The notes beneath the pieces were generated by a model that was not told the DNA's origin, made no database searches, and saw only the letters and a program-made list of their open reading frames with translations. From Christensenella hongkongensis (GTDB lineage Bacteria; Bacillota; Clostridia; Christensenellales; Christensenellaceae), in assembly GCF_000981035.1 (NCBI RefSeq), contig NZ_LAYJ01000088.1:157107-221106 (forward strand): a DNA stretch of 64,000 nucleotides. Direction: 5' to 3'. Shown one piece after another: positions 49,534 through 60,100 of the stretch; positions within the stretch are counted from its first letter, which is position 1; every line of letters starts with the position of its first letter. Made by a program: the position numbers and the translations under genes.

Positions 49534-50112
49534 ATGCCCAAAACAAGGCTGGAGGCGTTTACAGATGCGGTAATCGCAATTATTATGACCATATTGGTGC
49601 TGGATCTTGCAGTACCGGCTCAGCCGACCTTTGCCGCCTTATGGGATCTTCGTTTCAAGTTCCTGATTTATATCCTGAGCTTTGTTTCCCTCGCAATCTA
49701 CTGGAACAACCATCATCACCTGTTCCAGATTTCAAAAATCATCAACGGTAAAATTTTATGGTACAACATGGCCTTTATCCTTTTCCTGTCGCTGTTTCCA
49801 TTTGTAACGGCATGGGTAGACGAGCACATTCTGGAACGCGCGCCGGAAATCACCTACGGTATCGTCATCCTGCTCGCGGACATTGCATACGCACTGCTTG
49901 CCCGTGCGCTTGTGAAAGCAAACGGGCCTGATTCGGAAATTGCCAAGGCCCTGCGGGGTTACCAAAAATCAAAGCTTACGTTGTGCATTATCTGCGCGGG
50001 ACTTATTATCGGTATTTTTGTTCCGGTTGCAGTCATCATTTCCGTTGCCGCGTCGCTTGTTTTATGGATCATTCCGGAAAAGCGGATTGAAAGCAGGTTG
50101 ATCCACGACTAA
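49534..50112 (+). CDS. TMEM175-family (DUF1211) potassium channel-like protein
   Basis: A 192-aa membrane protein with six TMs. The signature FTDAVIAIIMTILVLDLAVP forms the pore-lining first helix with the conserved FSD-like start (here FTD), followed by VSLAIYWNNHHHLF, the second family motif. Bacterial TMEM175 makes tetrameric, K+-selective channels. GGGAGG lies upstream of ATG. It is a single gene after a possibly structured leader of about 100 bases. Confidence 0.92.
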   Translation: MPKTRLEAFTDAVIAIIMTILVLDLAVPAQPTFAALWDLRFKFLIYILSFVSLAIYWNNHHHLFQISKIINGKILWYNMAFILFLSLFPFVTAWVDEHILERAPEITYGIVILLADIAYALLARALVKANGPDSEIAKALRGYQKSKLTLCIICAGLIIGIFVPVAVIISVAASLVLWIIPEKRIESRLIHD

Positions 50113-50337
50113 AGCCATTCCCTTTACAGTCCTCCCAATAAAAACAATCTGAATATATGAAACCGTCCCTATGGACCAGCCATATTAGTCCCTGCCTCAA
50201 CCGCTGTGCAAAGGGCTTTTTGTTATATAATCACTTTTTACCACAGTTGTGACCGGTTTTGTGACCGCGGCGTTATATAATAAGAACGGGCAAAAACAGA
50301 TCGCGGACGAAGAACCGACAGCGAGGAAACAGAAGCA

Positions 50338-50517
50338 ATGGAAACAGAAAAAGATACGAAAAAAAAGGCAACCTTTGTCATTCAGGTACAGTACAGGCAA
50401 AACGCCACCTGGCAGGGCCAGGTTGTATGGTCGGAAAAAAACGAACGAAAACCATTCCGCAGCGAGCTTGAGCTGATTAAGCTGATTGACAGCGCTACAG
50501 AGCAGAGCGGGATTTAA
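50338..50517 (+). CDS. 59-aa conserved-type small protein
   Basis: A short frame with GAGGA 10 bases upstream and TATAAT at 50276-50281. It encodes METEKDTKKKATFVIQVQYR followed by QNATWQGQVVWSEKNER and ending ELIKLIDSATEQSGI. I recall similar proteins ('ATFVIQ..YRQNATWQG') as hypotheticals in clostridia, which supports it as real. Its Lys-rich start, beta-rich centre and helical end suggest a small domain; function unknown. A direct repeat TTGTGACCG (50247, 50259) lies upstream. Confidence 0.75.
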   Translation: METEKDTKKKATFVIQVQYRQNATWQGQVVWSEKNERKPFRSELELIKLIDSATEQSGI

Positions 50518-50690
50518 CCGGCGCGGCAACGTCCGGGTATCAAACAGCTGATTGGGGATACCTATATAGATCGGGAATATGGCAGGCAAACCGTACGTAA
50601 AAACGTGCGGTTTTGTTTTTGCAGCCGTAAAAAAGCCGTTTCAGGCATCCCTAAATATGGTATAAATAATTCGAATTTATCCCCAATTAA

Positions 50691-50706
50691 ATACTATATC
50701 TGGTGG
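50691..50706. promoter_or_regulatory. NrdR-box-like site upstream of nrdD
   Basis: ATACTATATCTGGTGG resembles the NrdR consensus ACACTATATATAGTGT in its first half and core; it overlaps the -35. I see no clear second box at the expected distance. Confidence 0.35.
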
Positions 50707-50732
50707 ACTACAGGGTATATTTATGTTATAAT
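50704..50732 (+). promoter_or_regulatory. nrdD promoter
   Basis: TGGACT (50704-50709), 17 bases, TGT-TATAAT extended -10 (50724-50732). The rest of the 304-bp gap (50518-50821) holds nothing else I can support. Confidence 0.65.
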
Positions 50733-50821
50733 AGCAATCGTGTTCATCTGTATTAAGCGCCCATGGCACAGGCATTAATAGGGGAAATACCGAAAGTGAC
50801 GACAAGAAAGGGACTGATACC

Positions 50822-52948
50822 ATGCAAGTGATCAAAAGAGACGGCAGCTCGGTTGATTATGACAGAAGTAAAATCATCATAGCAATTCAAAAAGCAAATG
50901 CCGAAGTGGAAGACAGTGAGAAAATATCACAGGAAAAAATAGAAGCGATTGTTGATGGTATTGAAAGCAAGCACCGTATGCGTATGCTTGTGGAGGATAT
51001 CCAGGATATCATCGAGCAACGGCTGATGGACGAAAAAAAGTTTGCTCTGGCAAAAACCTACATCATCTACCGTTATTCGCGTGCGCTCGTGCGTAAGGCA
51101 AATACCACGGACGATTCCATTTTAAGCCTGATCAAAAACAGCAACAAGGACGTTATGGAGGAAAACTCCAACAAAAATGCGGTAGTCGCTGCTACGCAGC
51201 GCGACCTGATCGCAGGAGAGGTATCAAAAGACCTTACACGCCGCGTGCTGCTTCCGGAAAAAATTTCCAAGGCGCATGAGCAGGGCGTGCTTCATTTTCA
51301 TGATGCGGATTATTTTTTACAGCCGATTTTTAACTGCTGCCTGATCAATATCGGCGATATGCTCGATAACGGCACCGTGATGAACGGCAAGCTGATAGAG
51401 AGTCCCAAAAGCTTCCAGGTGGCGTGCACGGTTATGACGCAAATCATTGCTTCAGTTGCCAGCAGCCAGTATGGCGGGCAGTCTGTGGATGTGCGGCACC
51501 TTGGAAAATACCTGCGCCGCAGCCGGGAAAAATTCAGCAAACGGTTTCGCGAGATCCTTGGCGAAAGCGCCTCTTCGGAGACGATTGAAAAACTGACGGA
51601 CGAACGCCTGCGCGCAGAGCTTCGTGGCGGCGTACAGACCATCCAGTACCAGATCAATACGCTGATGACGACAAACGGGCAGTCGCCGTTTGTGACGCTG
51701 TTTTTAAATCTTGATAAGGACGACGAATACCTTGAGGAAAACGCGATGATTGTGGAGGAAATCCTCCGCCAGCGCCTTGAGGGCATCAAAAATGAAAAGG
51801 GCGTATATGTAACGCCCGCCTTCCCAAAGCTGATTTATGTGCTCGACGAGCACAACTGCATGAAGGGTGGAAAATACGATTATGTTACAAAGCTTGCCGC
51901 CAAATGCTCGGCAAAGCGGCTGTATCCGGACTATATCTCTGCGAAAAAAATGCGCGAGAACTACGAAAACAACGTGTTCAGCTGCATGGGCTGCCGCAGC
52001 TTCCTTACGCCGTGGAAGGACGCGGACGGTAACTATAAATTTGAAGGGCGTTTCAACCAGGGCGTCGTAAGCCTGAACCTCCCGCAGATCGGCATTCTCG
52101 CAAAAGGCGACGAAAAGAAGTTCTGGGAGCTGATGGACGAACGGCTGGCGCTTTGCTATGAAGCCCTCATGTGCCGCCACCGCGCGCTCAAGGGCACAAC
52201 CTCGGACGTAAGCCCTGTGCACTGGCAATACGGCGCGATTGCGCGCCTTGCGCCGGGAGAAAAAATCGACCAATTCCTTACCGGCGGATATTCCACGATA
52301 TCGCTTGGCTATATCGGCCTTTACGAGGTAACCAAGCTCATGAAGGGCGAAAGCCATACCACGCCGCGCGGACAGGAATTCGCCATGCAGGTCATGAACT
52401 ATATGCGCGCCGCCGCAGACCGCTGGAAAGCGGAAACGGGCATTGCGTTCGGCCTTTACGGAAGTCCTGCGGAATCGCTGTGCTACCGCTTTGCGCGAAT
52501 CGACAAGGAGCGCTTTGGAACCATTGAGGACGTGACGGATAAAGGGTATTATACCAACTCCTACCATGTGGACGTACGCGAAAAAATCGATGCGTTCAGC
52601 AAGTTTGATTTTGAGAGCAGATTCCAGAAAATCTCCTCCGGCGGGGCGATTTCTTATGTGGAAATTCCCAATATGCGCAATAACATCGAGGCGCTCGAGG
52701 AAGTCATAAAGTATATTTACGACCATATCCAGTATGCGGAATTTAATACGAAGTCCGATTACTGCCATGAGTGCGGCTTTGACGGCGAGATCATCATCAA
52801 CGATGACAATGAATGGGAATGCCCAAACTGTGGAAATAAAGACCACGCAAAGATGAATGTCACAAGGCGGACGTGCGGATATCTTGGCGAAAATTTCTGG
52901 AACGTAGGCAAAACCAAGGAAATCAAAGCCCGCGTGCTTCACCTGTAA
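50822..52948 (+). CDS. nrdD: Anaerobic ribonucleoside-triphosphate reductase (class III)
   Basis: A 708-aa glycyl-radical enzyme that makes dNTPs from NTPs without oxygen. An N-terminal ATP-cone (MQVIKRDGSSVDYDRSKIII) gives dATP/ATP allostery. Catalytic-region motifs include HFHDADYFLQPIFNCCLINI and NNVFSCMGCRSFLTPW (active-site Cys). Near the C-terminus a zinc site (CHECGF..CPNCGN) precedes the glycyl-radical loop RRTCGYLGENFWNVGKTKEI. The radical Gly is in TCGYLG. It is followed by nrdG and dut, giving a complete anaerobic dNTP supply unit. AAGGGA lies upstream of ATG. Confidence 0.98.
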   Translation: MQVIKRDGSSVDYDRSKIIIAIQKANAEVEDSEKISQEKIEAIVDGIESKHRMRMLVEDIQDIIEQRLMDEKKFALAKTYIIYRYSRALVRKANTTDDSILSLIKNSNKDVMEENSNKNAVVAATQRDLIAGEVSKDLTRRVLLPEKISKAHEQGVLHFHDADYFLQPIFNCCLINIGDMLDNGTVMNGKLIESPKSFQVACTVMTQIIASVASSQYGGQSVDVRHLGKYLRRSREKFSKRFREILGESASSETIEKLTDERLRAELRGGVQTIQYQINTLMTTNGQSPFVTLFLNLDKDDEYLEENAMIVEEILRQRLEGIKNEKGVYVTPAFPKLIYVLDEHNCMKGGKYDYVTKLAAKCSAKRLYPDYISAKKMRENYENNVFSCMGCRSFLTPWKDADGNYKFEGRFNQGVVSLNLPQIGILAKGDEKKFWELMDERLALCYEALMCRHRALKGTTSDVSPVHWQYGAIARLAPGEKIDQFLTGGYSTISLGYIGLYEVTKLMKGESHTTPRGQEFAMQVMNYMRAAADRWKAETGIAFGLYGSPAESLCYRFARIDKERFGTIEDVTDKGYYTNSYHVDVREKIDAFSKFDFESRFQKISSGGAISYVEIPNMRNNIEALEEVIKYIYDHIQYAEFNTKSDYCHECGFDGEIIINDDNEWECPNCGNKDHAKMNVTRRTCGYLGENFWNVGKTKEIKARVLHL

Positions 52949-52951
52949 GCC

Positions 52952-53479
52952 ATGAATTATGCAGACATCAAGCAATACGACGTTGCAAACGGCCCCGGCG
53001 TACGCGTCTCCCTGTTTGTAAGCGGCTGCTCGCACAGATGCGAGGGCTGCTTTAACCCGGAAACATGGGATTTCGAATACGGCGAGGCCTTCACACAGCA
53101 AACGATCCAGACCATTTTAGATTACCTACAGCCTTCCTATGTAAAAGGACTGACGCTGCTGGGCGGCGATCCGATGGAGCCTTCCAACCAGAAGGCCCTG
53201 TTGCCGCTTCTGCGCAAGGTAAAGGAGCTGTATCCGCAAAAGGACGTCTGGTGTTTTACAGGCTATGATTTTGAACGGGATATCATTCAAAAATGGCTTG
53301 GACGTCCTGAAACAAAAGAATTTCTTGCGTATATCGACGTGTTGGTGGATGGCGAATTTATACTGGAACAAAAAAACGTGAACCTGCGCTTCAAGGGCTC
53401 GGAAAACCAGAGAACCATACTGGTGGGCGAATCCCTGGCGCAGGGAAAAACCATATTATGGGATGATAAGACAGATTGA
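52952..53479 (+). CDS. nrdG: Anaerobic RNR-activating protein, radical SAM
   Basis: A 175-aa radical SAM activase. It binds a 4Fe-4S cluster through SGCSHRCEGCFNPETWDF (CxxxCxxC) and generates the Gly radical on NrdD. The GGDP motif LLGGDPMEPSNQKAL and DVWCFTGYDFERDI follow. It starts only three bases after the nrdD stop, with no clear Shine-Dalgarno, so translation is coupled. The protein is full length for the family. Confidence 0.97.
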   Translation: MNYADIKQYDVANGPGVRVSLFVSGCSHRCEGCFNPETWDFEYGEAFTQQTIQTILDYLQPSYVKGLTLLGGDPMEPSNQKALLPLLRKVKELYPQKDVWCFTGYDFERDIIQKWLGRPETKEFLAYIDVLVDGEFILEQKNVNLRFKGSENQRTILVGESLAQGKTILWDDKTD

Positions 53480-53497
53480 AAGATAAGGGGTATTCAA

Positions 53498-53944
53498 ATG
53501 GAAAAGAAAACGGTAAACATCAAAAAACTTGACGCAAAGGCTGTCCTGCCAACTTATGGATCGGAGTATTCCGCAGGCGCGGACTTATACGCCTGCCTTG
53601 ATGAAGAACTTGTTTTGCAGCCGGGCGAAACTAAAATGATCCACACAGGAATCGCAATGGAGGTGCCTGTCGGCTATGCGGGCCTTATTTATGCGCGCAG
53701 CGGCCTCGCCTCCAAGCGGGGGCTTGCGCCTGCCAACAAGGTTGGCGTGGTGGACAGCGATTACCGTGGGGAATTCATGGTCGCACTGCATAACCATTCC
53801 TCTCAGCCGCAGGCTGTCGCTCCGGGCGAGCGTATCGCACAGATGGTGATCACACCGGTGCTTGCGGTAAGCTTTAACGAGGTAGACGAGCTGGAGGAAA
53901 CCGGCCGCGGCGCAGGCGGCTTTGGTTCCACGGGAACAAAATAA
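53498..53944 (+). CDS. dut: dUTP diphosphatase
   Basis: A 148-aa trimeric dUTPase that hydrolyses dUTP to dUMP, keeping uracil out of DNA. All five family motifs are visible: AGADLYA (1), PVGYAGLIYARSGLA (2), GVVDSDYRGEFMVAL (3), APGERIAQMVI (4) and RGAGGFGSTG (5). It lies 18 bases after nrdG with AAGGGG ahead of the ATG. A terminator follows, closing the nrdDG-dut operon. Confidence 0.97.
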   Translation: MEKKTVNIKKLDAKAVLPTYGSEYSAGADLYACLDEELVLQPGETKMIHTGIAMEVPVGYAGLIYARSGLASKRGLAPANKVGVVDSDYRGEFMVALHNHSSQPQAVAPGERIAQMVITPVLAVSFNEVDELEETGRGAGGFGSTGTK

Positions 53945-53956
53945 CAGGCTGGCGCC

Positions 53957-53988
53957 AAAGACTGTCCCGGGCCGGGGCAGTCTTTTTT
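53957..53988 (+). terminator. Terminator of nrdD-nrdG-dut
   Basis: AAAGACTG..CCC pairs with GGGG..CAGTCTTT, followed by TTTT. Confidence 0.85.
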
Positions 53989-54112
53989 GTATCTTCAATC
54001 AGGCCTGTTGCTTGAATCCAGCGATTGCAAAGCAATCCTGTGATACGCTTTTTGGTTCCTGTCCGTTTATCGCCCTTATGCGGGTATCAGTTCCCGCTAT
54101 TTTACTCACAAT

Positions 54113-54149
54113 AAAACCGGGTTTCCATGCTTTATGGAAACCCGGTTTT
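54113..54149. terminator. Bidirectional terminator after the giant surface protein gene
   Basis: A perfect 16-bp stem (AAAACCGGGTTTCCAT and complement) around a five-base loop. A separate perfect 16-base palindrome GGAGCCGTACGGCTCC sits at 54153-54168. Confidence 0.88.
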
Positions 54150-54190
54150 CACGGAGCCGTACGGCTCCTGCGTTTGCTCAATCATTTTCT

Positions 54191-57100
54191 TCAGATGTTC
54201 TGCATCTGGGGATTGGGTTCTTCCTTATCCTCACCGTCATTCTCTTTATGGCCTTTTCTGGCAAATACTGCCAGCACCACCTGAGCCACTGAGATTGCCG
54301 CCATCACCCATGTCCACTGGTCTGTAATTACCATGGGCAGCGTAATATCCTCTGTAAAGATGAATACAAGGACTGCCGCCAGCGTTACAACAATACTCAG
54401 TATCCTGACAAGGCCCCTCCGCTTGATCCTACGGTCAGAGCTCTCGTCCTCCGTACGCTGCAAACGTGTCGCTTTCTGCTCGTCGTCATCTTCCTTCTCC
54501 TTGTCCTTACTAAAGAAGTAAGTAAAGAGCAATATGAACATAATGATTCCCGTCAGGAATGCCAGTATCAGGTTCAGCAAAGCCCATGACGGCGTCGTTC
54601 CATTTGACATCAACGGCACTTTGTTATCACCGATATTAACGGTGGGCGAGCTTGCATTTCCTCCATCTGACAACGGCGTATCATTTTCGGTGATCGTCGT
54701 AGTCTGCGTGTTGTCCTGTACGCCCGGATCATTTGCGTTCTCCGTCTGTGCTGCCGGAGTCGTAGCGGTGGTTCCGCCTCCTGCGTTACCAGGATCTGCG
54801 GGCGGCGTAGTGTTTCCGTCTTCCGGCGTGTCCGTTGTCCCGCCTCCGGTCGTTCCGCCGGCTGTGATCGTTAATACGCCGGGCGTTGCGGCGACTGCAT
54901 AATTCGGGTTATCGCCAAGCGTTACATTGATTGCATACGTTCCCGGCTCCTCTCCTGCATCGCGTGCCAGCGAAAAGTTCAGGGCGTCTGTACCAACGAG
55001 GCCCGTCACATTGGCTGTCAGCACAGGATCCTGCGTGCCCTGGGCCTTTGCTGTATCAATCGCGGCTACCGTTGCCGGTCTTGGGGAAATCGTAAACGTT
55101 CCCTTTGCCAGCTGAATCGCCTGCACATTGTAGTTCGGGTTATTGTCGCCAAGCGTTACGTTAATTTCGTAACCGCCTGCGTTTTCCCCTGCCGTGCGGC
55201 TCAGTGTGTAATCGACCGCTTCACCGCCTGGGCTGATTACCTTTGCGCTAAGCTCCGGATCCGCATTGCCATAAACCTTGCCTGTATTGTCCGGAATAAT
55301 GATTGCCTCTATCGTCTTCTGCGAGATGGTAAAGGTTCCGTCCGCAACAGTAATTGTATAGTTCTTGTTCTCCTCCGCCTTCGCAGTCACGTGAATCGGG
55401 TATGTGTCCGCATCGTCTCCTGCCTTACGCGCAACCGTATAGTTGAGCGTATCACCCGCAATAACGGTTCCATTTGTAACCGTTGCGGTCAATTCCGGAT
55501 CGTCGGTTCCATAAATCTTGCCGTTATTGTCAGCGCTCAGCGTTACCGGACGCGGGGAAATCACTAAGGTTCCGCCCGTCCCCGGAACGATGTCATAATT
55601 CGGGTTCTCGCCCGGTACCAGCGTCAGGTCATAGCTGCCTGCGTCGTTACCCGGGACACGCTCTACGCTGTAGTCCAGAGTATCGCCTGTAACAAGGTCT
55701 GGAGCATTCACACCATAAGAATCCGGATCAGCGTCGCCGTATACCTTTCCTGCCGTATTCGGCGTTACGGTAATCTGCTTCTTATCGATCGTCAGCTTTC
55801 CATCCGCCGGGGTTATGCTGTAATTCTTAGAAACCTCATCCGCCTTGACCGTCGGATGGATCGCGTAATCCTTGCCTGCGTCCTGTCCTGGCTCGCGTTG
55901 CAGCAAACAGGTCAGCACGTCGCCCTGCACAAGCTCTGACACCGTCGCTTTAAACTCCGGATCAGCGTCGCTATACGTTTTGGTATAAGTTCCCGCAGCC
56001 ACCGTAATCGGTTTGCGCGTAATCTCAAAGTTGCCTTCCTTTGTCGTTATGGCATAATTCTTGTTTTCCCTTGCCGATATGTGGATCGTGTAGCTTCCTG
56101 CATTCTTTCCAGCCTCACGGTCGAGGTCGCATATCAGTTTATCATTTCCTACAAGCCCCATACTGTTCGCATCCTGATCATTCGCGAGCGCTGTCGCACT
56201 CAGCTCAGGTATGGCCGTGGATCCATATTCCATGGTCTTGTCGTCAGCCTTTACCGTAACGGGGCGCGGCTTGATTACAAAACTGCCTTCCGTCGTCGAA
56301 ATCCTGCTCACGTCATAATTCGGATTGTCGCCCAGCTCTACGGTAATCCTGTAAGTCCCGGCGTCTGTTCCGGCTTCCCGCTTCATCGTATAGTTAAGCG
56401 TTTCGCCCTCCGGGATTCCCGTTACCTTCGCATCCAGCTCAGGCTCATCCCCGCCATAAAAAATTGACGTGTTATTGGGACTGATCGTTATCTCTGTCGA
56501 GAGCGGCGTGACCGTAAATTTCCCTGTCCCAAGCGTAATATTATAGTTCGGATACGCCGCTTTATTCACATTTACACTGATAGTATACGGTATGTTCGCC
56601 ATTTCGCCTGCTACGCGGCTCAGTGTATAGTCAATCTTATCCCCATTTACAATGTTATCCATCTGAACTGTCGTCAGCGGAACAGGATCAGGATCGCCGT
56701 ATGCCTTTGTATTGTTGTCAGGCGTGATTGTTAAAGGCCTCTGCGTAATCTCGAGCTTGCCTTTTCCTGTTTCAATGATATAATTCTTATTTCCTCCATC
56801 ATTGACTGTGAGCTCATATTCTCCCACGTTCCTGTTATCCGGATCTGTCCGAACAACGTCATAATTGAGCGCATCGCCCGCAAGCAGTCCGTCCGCATCG
56901 ATCCGGACGTCCCGTTTCAGGTCAAAATCATCGCCATACACAGTTTGCGTATCCTTAGGCGTCACTGTAATTGTCTTTTTGCCAATCGTGAGCGTGCCCG
57001 GCGCAGGCGTAACCGTATAGTTCGGATTGCTGCCCGCAAGCACCCTGATTTCATAACCGCCTGCGTCTGTACCCTGCTCGCGTTCAAACGTATACAGGAG

Positions 57101-60100
57101 CTTATCGGTGCCCACAAGCGTCCCGGAAGTCACCTTCGCCGTATAGGACGGATCAGAGTCCCCATACGTGATGGACTGGTCGTCCGCAGTAAGGGTAACG
57201 GGGCGCGGATCGATTTTGAAATCATTTTTCGTCACTTCAATGTTATAGTTCCGGTTGACAGCAGACGTTTCATCCAGTACGGCGCTTATCATGTATCTGC
57301 CCACATCCTTGACGTCCGCTTTTTCACGCTGGAGCGTATAGCTGAGTACGTCGCCGTTGATCGTTCCGGATACCGTTGCGTGGAATACTTCTTCCGTCTG
57401 GTCGCCATATTCGCGCATGGCATGCGCGATTTCGATGCTCGCCTGCTTTTTGGTGATCGTAAAATCAGCTGTTGCGGATGTGTCGATGTTTCCGTAATTT
57501 TCATTTCCATCAAGCAGCTCAACGCTGATTTTATACGTACCTACCGTCCCGCCCGGCACTCGAACCAAACGGTAATTCGGCATTGGGCTGCCTTCCGGCA
57601 CTCCAGTTACGATGGCCGTAAGCTCAGGCTCATCGTCCCCGTAAATCTTGGTATTTCCCTGTGGGATGATCGCTACCTGCGTCGTAAGCGGGCTGATCCT
57701 GAAGGTTCCGGGCTCCGTAGAAATATTGTAATTCGGGTTGTCCGCCGGATTTGCCGTCACTGTAATCGGATAGGTACCTACGGTTTCGCCTGCTACGCGG
57801 CTCAGCGAATAAACCGGAACCGTTCCTGTTCCAGGATCGGTATATACTGCCGTCAGCGCCGGATCTTCCACCGTGCCGAACATTTTGCCCTTGTTGTCCG
57901 CAGTGATTTTTACGTCGCGCTTTGTGATTGTAAACACGCCGGCACTCGGAACGATTTCATAATTGGCGTTATCCCCCGGCGTAATTGTGATCTGGTAACC
58001 GCCGTCTTTCACGTCTTCGCCAGCTTCACGCGTAACCGTATAGTGAAGCGTGTCGCCGTTGATGGTCGCCCCTGTCGTCGCTGTAAGGCTTTGCTGATCA
58101 GGATCGCCGTATGTTTTACCCGTATTGTTGGGCGTTACCTTCACCTTCATTTTATCAACGGTCAGCGTCCCCGGCATAGCATTCACATTGTATTCTTTTG
58201 TTACGTCTGTTTTGACGCCATTGATTACGCGGTAAATAGATGCCTGCGCGATCTCGTTTGCATGTGAGCCAGCATTTGTCTGCGTGCTGTCCGGCTTCAT
58301 TGAAACTTCAACCGTATCCCCGGATTTCAGCGCCGCAAGGCTTTGTTCCGTCACGCCGTTTGCAGTCAGCGGCTGCCCGTCATAAGGTTTGCCGGCCGAT
58401 AACGCCGTAATCGTTACCGTTGTTTTTTGTTCAAATTTTGCCGTATAGGTTGCGTTTGCCGTAACCTTGCTGTCCTGTCCCGGAATTTCCTTATCCCATC
58501 CCGCAAAATAATATCCATCCTGCGCGACCGGCGTTGGCACAACTATGCCCGCTGCCTGCCATGTTGTTCCCTCCAGTATATTCGCATAGCTGGCCCGGCC
58601 CGTGAGGGATCCGCCGCCCGCTGCCTGGAAGCTGACTGTAAACAGCTCCGTCCATTTTGCCGTCATCGTCTCGTCGCCTGACGGCGTATAGGCCGTTCCC
58701 GCTTCATAAAGCCCGCCCTGAGAGGATTCCCATCCTGCAAATACAAATCCGGGGCGCGTAAAGGTGTTTTCATTCGGCAACTGGGTAGAGGTGCCTTTTT
58801 TGACATAGCTCGTTACGTTCTGTTGGCTGCTGCCTGTGTAGCCGGGCTTGTACGTCATCAGGTACGAGCTGTTTTTCTCAGCAAACTGCGCCGTAAGGAT
58901 TGTATTGCCCTGAACCTCCATAACGGTTCCCGCATAGTAAACCTTACCGTCCACGCTGCTCTTCCAGCCAATGAACGTCTTGCCGTCCACGCTCAGAGCT
59001 CCGGTATTCCCTGCAACCTTATATTGCGTTCCGAGCGCATACTCCCCGCTCGCAACCGGTACCATTCCCGTTGCCGCTTCTCCCTTGTCGTAGGTAATTG
59101 TAAAGTTTCCATTTCCAACCTTCCACAGTGCAAAGAGGTCATAGCTTTTGTTAATCGGCATATCCGCCGAGAATGGCATGCGTTCCGTTCCCTGCAACCA
59201 ATACCAGCCAATAAATTCGCCATATCCGGGTACGCTTGTATTGGCGGTCAGCGAATATTGCATACCGTCCACCGTCATCGTAACCGGTGTGGAAAGATTA
59301 ACATAATTGCCTGTCGCCACTCCCTGCGTATCGAGCGGCGATCCTCCTGCAATGCTGCCCTGCCGGTCGTAGAACGAGACAGTATTCGCACTTGATTCCC
59401 ACTTTGCAAAAAGCGTCATTTCTGAAATCCTGGAAACCGTCGCATTATTGCCGTAAATATATGTGGAAACCGTATCGTTTTCCCAGTCAACCGGGTTTTT
59501 ATAGTTGGAATCATAATACCATCCGGCAAAGGTGTATCCATCTTTTTGCGGATCTGCCGGCAGGTATCTCTTGATATCCTGTCCATGCTTCACATTATTG
59601 ACAGACGATATGGCGCTGCCGCCCTGCGAGTTATATTTTAGCGTCAGTGAACTTCTATTGTAGTAGAAATCGTAGCGGACGCTGCCATCAGGCTGTGCAA
59701 CCGCATCCGTATACCCGCCCCTGATCATTCCGTTGATGTCCTTGGCTGTAAGGGTATCGTCTTTCCTGAGTTTAAGCGTCTGAGACAGGCTTTCATCCCG
59801 TACATATTTCCTGCCGTAAATACCGCTATTAAGGCCGCCATTATATGCCTTGGCTTCCTCTACCGCGCTTTCGCCCTCCTGACCGTCAAGTGCCTCAAAC
59901 CAGTAATTCACATGCACAGTCATAGGCGTCGAATCATATTGGATATACCATAAGGCACTGCGCTGTCCGGGTTTATAAGCTTCGTTCGGGATCAAATCAG
60001 GTGAAAGCGTCAACCGTTTGGTTACCATTGAATCGCCTACACCGGCCCCGCCCACACGCACCGTATACGACATCCATGAGGTCGGCTGCATTTCCATAAC

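Noticed and set aside
50197-50589. A 130-codon minus-strand frame opposite the 59-aa gene
   Set aside because: It lacks a ribosome binding site, and the opposite strand has a better-supported small gene.
51704-53101. A 465-codon minus-strand frame antisense to nrdD/nrdG
   Set aside because: It covers the end of one well-supported gene and the start of another on the opposite strand and shows no domain.
56945-58267. A 440-codon plus-strand frame within the giant surface protein gene, and another of 510 codons at 60245-61777
   Set aside because: They are antisense to a long repeat-rich gene with clear domains, have Arg/His/Cys-rich translations without any recognisable fold, and lack ribosome binding sites.
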